Of a stretch of DNA of 17,783 nucleotides, positions 6,734 through 13,266 are shown piece after piece (the stretch's first letter is position 1; every line of letters begins with the position of its first letter). The translations under genes and the position numbers were made by a program. The stretch is from an uncultured Bacilli bacterium (GTDB lineage Bacteria; Bacillota_I; Bacilli_A; RF39; UBA660), in contig CAKOWI010000013.1 of NCBI GenBank assembly GCA_934122275.1, forward strand, positions 1 through 17,783, written 5' to 3'. The notes below the pieces were generated by a model that searched no databases, was not told where the DNA came from, and was given only the letters and a program-made list of their open reading frames with translations.

Positions 6734-8050
6734 ATGATAAAGATAAAAAATAACGTTTTAATTAAAAATATAATTATATTATTAGTAAGTGGTGCAATTG
6801 CCAAAGTAATAGGAATGATAGGAAAAATAGTGTATACAAGAATAGCAGGTATTAACGTTGTATCACTATACTCAGTAATAACTCCAACATTCATGCTAAT
6901 AATTACAATATCACAATTTAGTTTTCCTATATCAATTAGTAAACTTTCTGCAGAAGAAAAATATAGTAATAAAGATTTACTTAAGAATGCATACATAGTA
7001 GGTGCAATAATAAATGTACTATTAATCATAGTTATATTATTATTTTCGGATTTAATTGCAAGTATGCTTCACAATAAAGACTTAGGAATAGTAATTAAAA
7101 CAATTATAGTAATATTACCATTTACAACAATATCTAGTATTCAAAGAGGATTCTTACATGGCAAAGAAGATATGATGCCTAACTCTGTATCAAATATAAT
7201 AGAAGAAATAGTTAAGATATTGTTAATTGCAACAGTTATCCCGGTAGTAATAATAAAATCAAATATATCAGCATTAATTGCAGTCATATTATTTAACATT
7301 GTAACAGAATTAATTAGCATTTCAATAACAAGTAAAGTAATTAAAAGAAAATACGTAAAGGATAAAACTTCAAAGAAAAATAATAAAATAATAAAAGATA
7401 TAGTAAGTATATCAATGCCTACTACATCCATAAGATTAATATCTTCTATTGGATTTTTTCTAGAACCTATTATACTTACCAATATTTTATTAAAAACAGG
7501 GTATGCCGCTAAATATATAACATTAGAGTATGGAATAATAAATTCCTATATAATACCCATTTTATCTGTTCCAACATTCTTTTCACTATCGGTTGCATCT
7601 GCCCTACTGCCTAATATAACTAAGGCATATAAAAACAAAAAATATAATGAATTTAACGGAAAACTATTAAAATTAATGATATTATCAATAATTGTTGGAT
7701 TAATGTGTTTAATAGTAATTTTGTGTTTTCCAAAAGTAATATTAAAATTAGTATATAACGTTAATTTTGGAATAAATTATATATACTTACTAGGACCTTT
7801 TTTCCTAATACTATATATGCAGCCAACTCTATCAGTTGCGGTGCAAGCTATGAATAAAACTAATAAATTATTTATCGTATCTAGTATATCAATGGTAATT
7901 AAATACTTAAGTTTAATTATTTTAGGTCTTTTAAGATTAGGTATAAACTCATTAATATATTCAATAATAATAGGTATTGTATCAACGACCTTCTTACTTC
8001 TTTATATAGTACTAAAGGAAATAAATTCACACCAAAAAAGAAGCTTTTAG
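6734..8050 (+). CDS. MOP-superfamily flippase, SpoVB/MurJ-like polytopic membrane protein
   Basis: This is a polytopic inner-membrane protein with about 12-14 hydrophobic segments. It resembles the stage V sporulation protein B / polysaccharide exporter branch of the MOP superfamily, which flips lipid-linked sugars such as lipid II. Family marks include TRIAGINVVSLYSVITPTF near the N-terminus, then SFPISISKLSAEE, the amphipathic QRGFLHGKEDMMPNSVSNIIEEIVK, and later SVPTFFSLSVASALLPNITKA. At 438 aa it is shorter than B. subtilis SpoVB (518), but both ends look natural. The start is uncertain: the ATG at 6734 gives a normal short N-terminus but lacks a ribosome-binding site, and a TTG at 6683 is the alternative. 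It is the only plus-strand gene in the window, and its last codons form part of the terminator of the converging gene. Confidence 0.85.
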   Translation: MIKIKNNVLIKNIIILLVSGAIAKVIGMIGKIVYTRIAGINVVSLYSVITPTFMLIITISQFSFPISISKLSAEEKYSNKDLLKNAYIVGAIINVLLIIVILLFSDLIASMLHNKDLGIVIKTIIVILPFTTISSIQRGFLHGKEDMMPNSVSNIIEEIVKILLIATVIPVVIIKSNISALIAVILFNIVTELISISITSKVIKRKYVKDKTSKKNNKIIKDIVSISMPTTSIRLISSIGFFLEPIILTNILLKTGYAAKYITLEYGIINSYIIPILSVPTFFSLSVASALLPNITKAYKNKKYNEFNGKLLKLMILSIIVGLMCLIVILCFPKVILKLVYNVNFGINYIYLLGPFFLILYMQPTLSVAVQAMNKTNKLFIVSSISMVIKYLSLIILGLLRLGINSLIYSIIIGIVSTTFLLLYIVLKEINSHQKRSF

Positions 8051-8056
8051 CTTCTT
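8034..8056 (-). terminator. Terminator of the 8061-9257 operon, inside the flippase 3' end
   Basis: AAGAAGC (8038-8044) pairs with GCTTCTT (8050-8056) around a 5-nt loop. Read on the minus strand, a run of six T follows, so it terminates the minus operon whose stop is at 8061. On the plus strand it holds the flippase stop codon (8048-8050) and has no T run after it. Confidence 0.75.
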
Positions 8057-8060
8057 AAAT

Positions 8061-8891
8061 CTATCCTATTTTTTCAACTGACGAAAAAACATAATTATCA
8101 CCATTTTTAGTAAACACCCACTTATACGAATCTAAAGAACTTAAATAACTATCAATGTTTACATTTTCATTTACAGCTAAATCAGTTATTTTATTATTTA
8201 AACCATACAATTCCGATTTATTACCATCTATATTTTTATATAAAGCGTGTTCATCTCCAAAAGTAATTAATTCAAAGCATGGTTTACTAATTATTTCAAT
8301 GGTATTACCTATTTTAGATGCTGAAACTATTTTTGTATAAACCTTAACTTCTGCTTCACTTTCAATTTTTTCTTTCTTTTCAGTTGTATAATAAGTTTCA
8401 TCTGTCTTAAATGCATAATTATTTATCAAAACATTTATGTTATTAGCAATACCATATCCAAATATTTTTTTAGATACCGCATCAATAGTTGCTTTGGCAA
8501 TTTTATAATTTTCCTGATTTGAAATAGATAACTTTTTTATCTCATCTTCTATACCTAATTCCATGTATGAAACTATGTACTTAACCTCATCACTTACTTT
8601 ATCAGACGTTATTTTATCCTTCGAATAAAAATATCCAGCATAGTCTTCATATAAATCATCAGATATATTAAGTGCAATCATGGTATCATCTATTGTATTT
8701 AATCTATTAAATAACCTCGTAACTTCACTATTATTAACATCTAACTTTTGATTTTTTTCTTTAGTAGTTATATTACTATTAGCCATAGTTTTTTTTGTTT
8801 TTTTATCTTCATAATTACTTAAATAATATCCACCAAAGAATAAAGCTACCATGACTACTAATACTAAAAATACATTTAATACCTTTTTCAT
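8061..8891 (-). CDS. Hypothetical membrane-anchored extracytoplasmic protein, 276 aa
   Basis: I do not recognise the family. Residues 4-24 form one hydrophobic segment after MKK, so it is either an uncleaved membrane anchor or a signal peptide without a clear cleavage site or lipobox. About 250 hydrophilic residues follow and should face outside. They start with a Lys/Thr/Asn-rich linker (about 28-55), then a helical part (about 55-150), then a beta-rich part (about 180-276) with a single Cys. The ATG at 8891 follows AGGAAAA. It begins 12 nt after the stop of the 117-aa membrane protein, so the two are cotranscribed and probably act together at the cell surface. Confidence 0.8.
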   Translation of the reverse strand: MKKVLNVFLVLVVMVALFFGGYYLSNYEDKKTKKTMANSNITTKEKNQKLDVNNSEVTRLFNRLNTIDDTMIALNISDDLYEDYAGYFYSKDKITSDKVSDEVKYIVSYMELGIEDEIKKLSISNQENYKIAKATIDAVSKKIFGYGIANNINVLINNYAFKTDETYYTTEKKEKIESEAEVKVYTKIVSASKIGNTIEIISKPCFELITFGDEHALYKNIDGNKSELYGLNNKITDLAVNENVNIDSYLSSLDSYKWVFTKNGDNYVFSSVEKIG

Positions 8892-8903
8892 ATTATATTT
8901 TTC

Positions 8904-9257
8904 CTACTTAATAAAAGATAATACTTTAGAAGGTCCTATTATATATATAACAATTAATGCTATATCTATAATAAGTAAAGTAAATAATATTATAAGTGGT
9001 AAAACTTTACTTTTCTTAGGTATATAAACTTCAGCTTCTTGAGGTTGTTCTACTTGCTGCATATTATCTTGAACATTTGCTTCTTGCACACCTACTTGAC
9101 CATTTATTTGCTCATTTGTAACATTTTGGTTAGCTTGCTGAGCAACGTTTTGATTATTAGAGTTATTTTGTACTGTATTATTTATATTATCTGATGTATC
9201 TTCCTTCATTTCAAGGTTATCACTTATTTCTTCAATCATCTCATCTTTATTATCCAT
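8904..9257 (-). CDS. Small Asn/Gln-rich single-pass membrane protein, 117 aa
   Basis: I do not recognise a family. Residues 1-20 are acidic. Residues 20-72 are a low-complexity Asn/Gln/Val stretch, probably disordered. KKSK at 81-84 precedes one strong transmembrane helix (about 85-108), and a 9-residue tail ends the protein. The positive-inside rule puts the long N-terminal part in the cytoplasm and the tail outside. The topology resembles a tail-anchored protein. The ATG at 9257 has GGAGGA 5 nt upstream, and the gene has a good promoter. An in-frame start at 9290 would lie between or upstream of the promoter elements and is rejected. First gene of a two-gene operon with the anchored protein downstream. 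Confidence 0.8.
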   Translation of the reverse strand: MDNKDEMIEEISDNLEMKEDTSDNINNTVQNNSNNQNVAQQANQNVTNEQINGQVGVQEANVQDNMQQVEQPQEAEVYIPKKSKVLPLIILFTLLIIDIALIVIYIIGPSKVLSFIK

Positions 9258-9281
9258 TTTATTCCTCCATATTATACCTTC

Positions 9282-9310
9282 ATTATACATTATTGATGCA
9301 ATTTATTCAA
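9282..9310 (-). promoter_or_regulatory. Promoter of the two-gene membrane operon
   Basis: The -35 is TTGAAT (9305-9310), the spacer 17 nt, and the -10 a perfect TATAAT (9282-9287). Predicted start is near 9275, with a leader of about 18 nt containing GGAGGA. The remaining gap to 9419 holds no ORF or clear hairpin that I can support. Confidence 0.7.
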
Positions 9311-9419
9311 GTGTCTTTTTGGAATCTTTATTCATCAGAAATAATCCAAGCAAATAAACAATTTCATAACAGATAAATAAGTTTTATACTTTTAAATACA
9401 TTAAAAACAAAATTAGTAC

Positions 9420-11441
9420 CTAAATTTTTCTCCCTTTAACTTTACTTTCATATTCTTTTCTTATATAATCATTGGTCTCATCGGTTATTATTCTACCACC
9501 AATATATTCTATGTTACCTAGGCTTGTTATTTTAGAGCCTATAAGGTATAAGTCTCTAGCTACACTGCGTAAATTGCCTAAGTCTGTTACCTTAGAATTC
9601 TCAAAGTCTACATATCCTCCTATGCTTTGCAAATTACCTAGATTTGTTACATTAGAATATCTAAAGTATGCATTTCCTCCTACGATTTGTAAATTACCTA
9701 GATTTGTTACCTTAGAATTATTAAAGTATGCATTTCCTAGTATTGCTTTATAAGGACATGTTGTTTCTTCTTTTGGTGTATAATCACCTATGCATATTTC
9801 TTCTTCAGTACAATTATAATATTTAGCTAAAGACTTCTTTATCTTTGAAAGTTTACCTCTTAATTCCTCTAAATTAAAATTTTTATTAAAATGACTTCTA
9901 TAATCTTCATGGAATAAATCTTCTATGAGTTGTCCACATTCCTCACTTTTAAATGTTCCTTCATCTATTTTCTTATTATACTCTATTAATCTTTTATTCC
10001 ATTCTTCTTTGTCTAACCATTCTTTTCCGTTTTGTATCTCTTTATTATTTTCTAAAAATGATAACGCAACATCTCTATATTCTTCTTCTAATTCTTGTGC
10101 ATTTCCATTTTTTATTCCTCTTACTTCATCTATTTCATTTCCATTCATCTTAACTGCTATATGTGGTTTATTACTATTATCTACAAATACATAAAAGTCT
10201 CCTTGTTCTAACTGACTCGATGCAAGTGTTTTTGTACACCATGGTGTATCTTGTACAAGTGTTTTTAATCTTATTACGTTTTCTGCATAGTTTTTACTAT
10301 CACTTGTTCTTCCATCAAACTTAATCCATCTTCCTTTGCCATATGTATTTACGTTTTCTAGTGTTATTTCTGATGCTTCTTTTACTACATTATTAAACTC
10401 TGCTACTCCTGCATAGTATAGTTCCTTAAAGTTTTCATATGTATCTAAGTTATTATATATTACTTTTAACACAGTGTCATTTAAAAGCATATGTCCTTCT
10501 ATTGTTTCATTTAACTTTCTTGGTTTAACTATTACTTTATTATCATCTTTTTTATATACTTTTAATAATGTTTCTCTAAGCATTAATACTTTAAATGCAT
10601 CTTCATAATTAGCACCCTTTATAAAATCTACTATGTGTTTATATTCTTCATATAATTTTTCACTATATATATTAGATAATTCTTCTAAAGCATTTGTTTT
10701 ATTGTTTCTTATATGGTCAGCTTTAGCTTTTTCTCCTCTTTGTTCTAATGCTTTTAACTCACTTTCATATTCTCTTATTAGTGATGGACTATCTAAGTCT
10801 ATTTTAAAATCTTCTTTTTTTAAATTATATAGTTTATTTAGTTCTTTTTCTATATCTTCTTTTATAATCTGTACTTTATTATCATTTGGAAACATAGGAG
10901 TATTTCCATCATAGTTTTTATTGCCATAATAGTTTGATGCAAATATCTTCTCCCACTTTGATAAACTCATATTTCTTATATTGTTATTCATATTTAATAT
11001 AAGATATCTTCTGTTTTCTGTTTCTTTTTTCTCTGATTTTAGTATTTCATTACATAAATTTTCCAACTCTTCTTCTTTAAAGTATGGATAATCTCCTACT
11101 AATATATCTATTACTATTTCATTATCTATTATTCCTTTTTCTATTTCTTCAGGACTATATATTCCAAAGTATTTTAATTCGTATTCTTCTTTTAATTTTT
11201 CAAATTCTTTATTTTCTTTTAAACTACTTATTATTCTTTCTTTTATTTCTTTAAACACTTCTGTTTCTTCATAAAAGTGTAATAGTTCATGCATGTTTAC
11301 TTTCTTTAATTCTTTATTACTATTTAAATTTAGATATATCGTATTATTTTCTTCATATCCACATACCATTTCGTCATCATAATAAAATACCGTTTCAATA
11401 CCAAATGTTCTATTAAATCTTTCTATTTCTTTATTTGTCAT
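9420..11441 (-). CDS. Mosaic protein: HELLH motif, WCT/EVRG block, C-terminal 20-aa repeats, 673 aa
   Basis: No named family recognised for the whole. N-terminal region (1-130): KVNMHELLHFYEETE at 48-62 has the HExxH zinc-metallopeptidase motif (H51, E52, H55), and DNEIVID at 106-112 could supply a third ligand (E108). A charged helical region covers about 140-360. A block at about 370-465 has RWIKFDGRTSDSKNYAENV, WCTKTLASSQLEQGDFYVF (401-419) and PHIAVKMNGNEIDEVRG (426-442). This combination recalls the WC.../GDFYVY/EVRG segment found in some repeat-bearing bacterial and phage proteins, and is loosely PcfJ-like. Residues 570-649 are four 20-residue leucine-rich-like repeats (NAYFNNSKVTNLGNLQIVGG type). 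There is no signal peptide or membrane segment. AGAGGT precedes the ATG, which lies within the end of the 52-aa gene, so translation is coupled. An effector, toxin or phage-derived role is possible but unproven. Confidence 0.8.
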   Translation of the reverse strand: MTNKEIERFNRTFGIETVFYYDDEMVCGYEENNTIYLNLNSNKELKKVNMHELLHFYEETEVFKEIKERIISSLKENKEFEKLKEEYELKYFGIYSPEEIEKGIIDNEIVIDILVGDYPYFKEEELENLCNEILKSEKKETENRRYLILNMNNNIRNMSLSKWEKIFASNYYGNKNYDGNTPMFPNDNKVQIIKEDIEKELNKLYNLKKEDFKIDLDSPSLIREYESELKALEQRGEKAKADHIRNNKTNALEELSNIYSEKLYEEYKHIVDFIKGANYEDAFKVLMLRETLLKVYKKDDNKVIVKPRKLNETIEGHMLLNDTVLKVIYNNLDTYENFKELYYAGVAEFNNVVKEASEITLENVNTYGKGRWIKFDGRTSDSKNYAENVIRLKTLVQDTPWCTKTLASSQLEQGDFYVFVDNSNKPHIAVKMNGNEIDEVRGIKNGNAQELEEEYRDVALSFLENNKEIQNGKEWLDKEEWNKRLIEYNKKIDEGTFKSEECGQLIEDLFHEDYRSHFNKNFNLEELRGKLSKIKKSLAKYYNCTEEEICIGDYTPKEETTCPYKAILGNAYFNNSKVTNLGNLQIVGGNAYFRYSNVTNLGNLQSIGGYVDFENSKVTDLGNLRSVARDLYLIGSKITSLGNIEYIGGRIITDETNDYIRKEYESKVKGRKI
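9495..9734 (-). repeat. Four in-frame 60-bp tandem repeats encoding 20-aa repeats
   Basis: Residues 570-589, 590-609, 610-629 and 630-649 of the 673-aa protein share the pattern xxYFxxSKVTNLGNLxxIGG. The DNA units are also similar (recurring ACCTAGATTTGTTAC and AAATTACC on the plus strand), so copy number could change by slippage or recombination. The first two copies are most alike; the fourth is most diverged. Confidence 0.8.
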
Positions 11442-11589
11442 TTTTAAGTACCTCTAGAACTTCTTTTTGTGACTTTCCTTCTTTTAATAATCTTTTTATT
11501 TTCATTTGTGTTTCTTTAAATTCTTCTAGTTTTTCTCTTGGTATTCTTACTATTTTATTATCATAAGTTTGTGCTAATACTTTTTCCAT
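11431..11589 (-). CDS. Small charged helical protein, 52 aa, overlapping the 673-aa gene
   Basis: The ORF opens MEKVLAQTYDNKIVRIPREK and ends KEVLEVLKNDK. A short strand-like start (residues 5-16) is followed by an amphipathic, lysine-rich helix (about 18-36) and a second helix (about 40-50) joined by EGKSQ. That arrangement could be a small helix-turn-helix or a partner-binding hairpin. GGAAGG lies 8 nt upstream of the ATG, and an extended -10 promoter precedes it. The stop overlaps the next gene's start by 11 nt. Its size, position and overlap are what one expects of an antitoxin, regulator or chaperone for the large protein, but no family is recognised and that role is inference. Confidence 0.75.
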   Translation of the reverse strand: MEKVLAQTYDNKIVRIPREKLEEFKETQMKIKRLLKEGKSQKEVLEVLKNDK

Positions 11590-11612
11590 AATTTGTTTAC
11601 CTTCCTAAATTG

Positions 11613-11621
11613 ATTATAGCA
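11613..11621 (-). promoter_or_regulatory. Extended -10 promoter of the 52-aa/673-aa module
   Basis: TGC-TATAAT on the minus strand is a consensus extended -10; the start would fall near 11606. No good -35 sits at 17 nt. A TTGACA at 11653-11658 is about 34 nt from this -10, too far to pair with it, and could instead be part of a second promoter or a binding site. Confidence 0.55.
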
Positions 11622-11686
11622 AATTTTTTATATGATATAAATATTAATTTTATGTCAAACCAAAATAGTCTGAATATTACCGTATT

Positions 11687-11719
11687 AAAAAAAGAAAAAA
11701 ATTGTATTTTTTTCTTTTT
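11687..11719 (-). terminator. hemW terminator (A/T hairpin)
   Basis: A 13-bp stem of A5-G-A7 against T7-C-T5 encloses a 5-nt loop, and the T-rich arm extends into further T residues on the minus strand. It starts 14 nt past the hemW stop. It has a single G-C pair, so termination depends on the T run. Confidence 0.6.
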
Positions 11720-11733
11720 AATTATCTAGTTTA

Positions 11734-12849
11734 TTATACTTTGTTATTAGTTTCTAATACCCTTACAATTATTTCATTAGATACAAATAATAAATTACTT
11801 GGTATAAAGATATTACTATCATCTTCAATAAGTAGCTGTTCTTTAATTAAATTGTCTATATTATATAATTCTTTAAAATCATGACCAAACCTACTTTGAA
11901 ATCTTTTTTTGTTTATGCCAAGTATCTTTCTAAGTGAAAGTATTACTTCATATTCCAAAGTTAAATCATAATCTAATTCTTCTAGTTCATGTATGTATTT
12001 TTTATCTAAATAATTATTCATACTTTTTGTATTAGTATATCTAACATTATCAGTATATCCAGATGCTCCAAGACCAAATCCATAATAATATTCATTGTTC
12101 CAGTAAGTTAAATTGTGTCTAGATTCATAACCTTTTTTTGCAAAATTACTTATTTCATAATGCTCAAATCCATTATGTGATAATTCTTTTATTATTTCAT
12201 AATACATCTTACTTTGTACTTCTGAATCTTGTTCTTTTACTTTTTCTATCTTAAGTATTGTATGGTCTTCAACAATAAGACAGTACGTACTTATATGATT
12301 AACATCAAGTTTTATAAATTTATTTAAATCTTCTTTTAGATCTTCTATTGTTTCATTAGAAAAACCATACATAAGGTCAACATTTATGTTATCAAAATAT
12401 TTTTTCGATAACATAACATTATTTCTCATTAAGTTTTCATCTATTTTTCTGCCTAATAATTTTTCAAACTTTTTATTCATGGTTTGAAGACCAATACTTA
12501 GTCTATTTACGCCATTTTTCTTTAAAAGTATAAGCATATCCTCATTTATATCTTCATAATTACACTCAAACGTAAATTCATAATCATTACCTAACTTAAA
12601 AATATCTATTACTTTAAATAGCTGTTTTAATTCATCAAGAGATAAAGCACTTGGTGTTCCACCACCTACGTATATGGTATTTAATTTCTCACCTTTATAT
12701 TTGCTACTTATTTCATTTTTTAATTCTAAAATGTACTTCTGAACTAATTTAGTATTGTAATAATTTTTACAAAAATCACAGTATGAACATATACTCTTAC
12801 AAAACGGGATATGAATATAAGCAGAACTAATCTTATTATTGTAAAACAT
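11734..12849 (-). CDS. hemW: Radical SAM heme chaperone HemW (coproporphyrinogen oxidase-like)
   Basis: HemW is a radical-SAM protein of the HemN family that binds heme and is proposed to deliver it to target proteins; it is not a true coproporphyrinogen oxidase. The cluster motif PFCKSICSYCDFC carries the CxxxCxxC ligands C17, C21 and C24. GGGTPS (62-67) is the SAM-binding loop, followed by ECN and the NRLSIGLQT strand typical of the family. The 371-aa length fits (about 370-380). The gene overlaps the upstream 140-aa gene. I prefer the ATG at 12849 (14-nt overlap, short N-terminus before the motif); an ATG at 12870 adds seven residues and has no better ribosome-binding site. lepA followed by hemW is a common Firmicutes order, here with one unknown gene between them. 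Confidence 0.92.
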   Translation of the reverse strand: MFYNNKISSAYIHIPFCKSICSYCDFCKNYYNTKLVQKYILELKNEISSKYKGEKLNTIYVGGGTPSALSLDELKQLFKVIDIFKLGNDYEFTFECNYEDINEDMLILLKKNGVNRLSIGLQTMNKKFEKLLGRKIDENLMRNNVMLSKKYFDNINVDLMYGFSNETIEDLKEDLNKFIKLDVNHISTYCLIVEDHTILKIEKVKEQDSEVQSKMYYEIIKELSHNGFEHYEISNFAKKGYESRHNLTYWNNEYYYGFGLGASGYTDNVRYTNTKSMNNYLDKKYIHELEELDYDLTLEYEVILSLRKILGINKKRFQSRFGHDFKELYNIDNLIKEQLLIEDDSNIFIPSNLLFVSNEIIVRVLETNNKV

Positions 12850-13258
12850 GTTCTGCTTCAACTTGATCATCTAAATAAAATGAATTATATTCATTTACAG
12901 CATCAATACATCTTTTGATTATGTCTTCTGCTTGCATATCTTCATTTGGTAACATAACTTCAAACTCACACCCGTATGCATTAATAACGTACTTATTTAG
13001 CATATTTCCATTTTCATCAAGATACCCATTCATAAAATATACCTCACCATCAAGTGTATTAATTTTAATTATATATTTATTATTTTTTTCATCAAATTGA
13101 TTAAAAAACATTCTATATTCTTTTGGAATCATTTTTCCTCTTTCAGTCATTTCAAATTTAACTGTTTTAAGTAGTTCATCTAAATCGACTAAATAATATA
13201 CTTTATCAATTTTTATTATAGCTTTAGTTTTATAAAGCTTAATTATATCATATTCCAT
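12836..13258 (-). CDS. Hypothetical protein between lepA and hemW, 140 aa
   Basis: I do not recognise this protein. It is a small, soluble alpha/beta protein without signal or membrane segment. Residues 1-30 look like two or three strands (YDIIKLYKTKAIIKIDKVYYLVDL). A middle part has strand-turn-strand elements (KYIIKINTLDGEVYFMNGYLDENGNM), and the C-terminus is an acidic helix (about 105-130). The ATG at 13258 follows AGGTGATAG; this site overlaps the lepA stop 8 nt upstream, so it is translated with lepA. Its 3' end overlaps hemW. Such tight packing suggests coregulation, but no function can be inferred. Confidence 0.8.
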   Translation of the reverse strand: MEYDIIKLYKTKAIIKIDKVYYLVDLDELLKTVKFEMTERGKMIPKEYRMFFNQFDEKNNKYIIKINTLDGEVYFMNGYLDENGNMLNKYVINAYGCEFEVMLPNEDMQAEDIIKRCIDAVNEYNSFYLDDQVEAEHVLQ

Positions 13259-13266
13259 ACTATCAC

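Noticed and set aside
6661..7482. Two minus-strand open frames (6661-7029, 7141-7482) within the flippase gene
   Set aside because: They mirror hydrophobic codons of the flippase; AT-rich membrane genes often leave an open antisense frame.
9495..9734. Repeats as a possible CRISPR array
   Set aside because: The units are contiguous, in-frame and coding, with no spacers of unique sequence.
9472..10914. Several plus-strand open frames opposite the 673-aa gene
   Set aside because: Serine/phenylalanine/leucine-rich shadows of Lys/Glu-rich coding sequence, without ribosome-binding sites or family features.
11653..11658. TTGACA as the -35 of the 52-aa gene promoter
   Set aside because: It is about 34 nt from the good TATAAT; closer hexamers at 17 nt are poor -10 matches.
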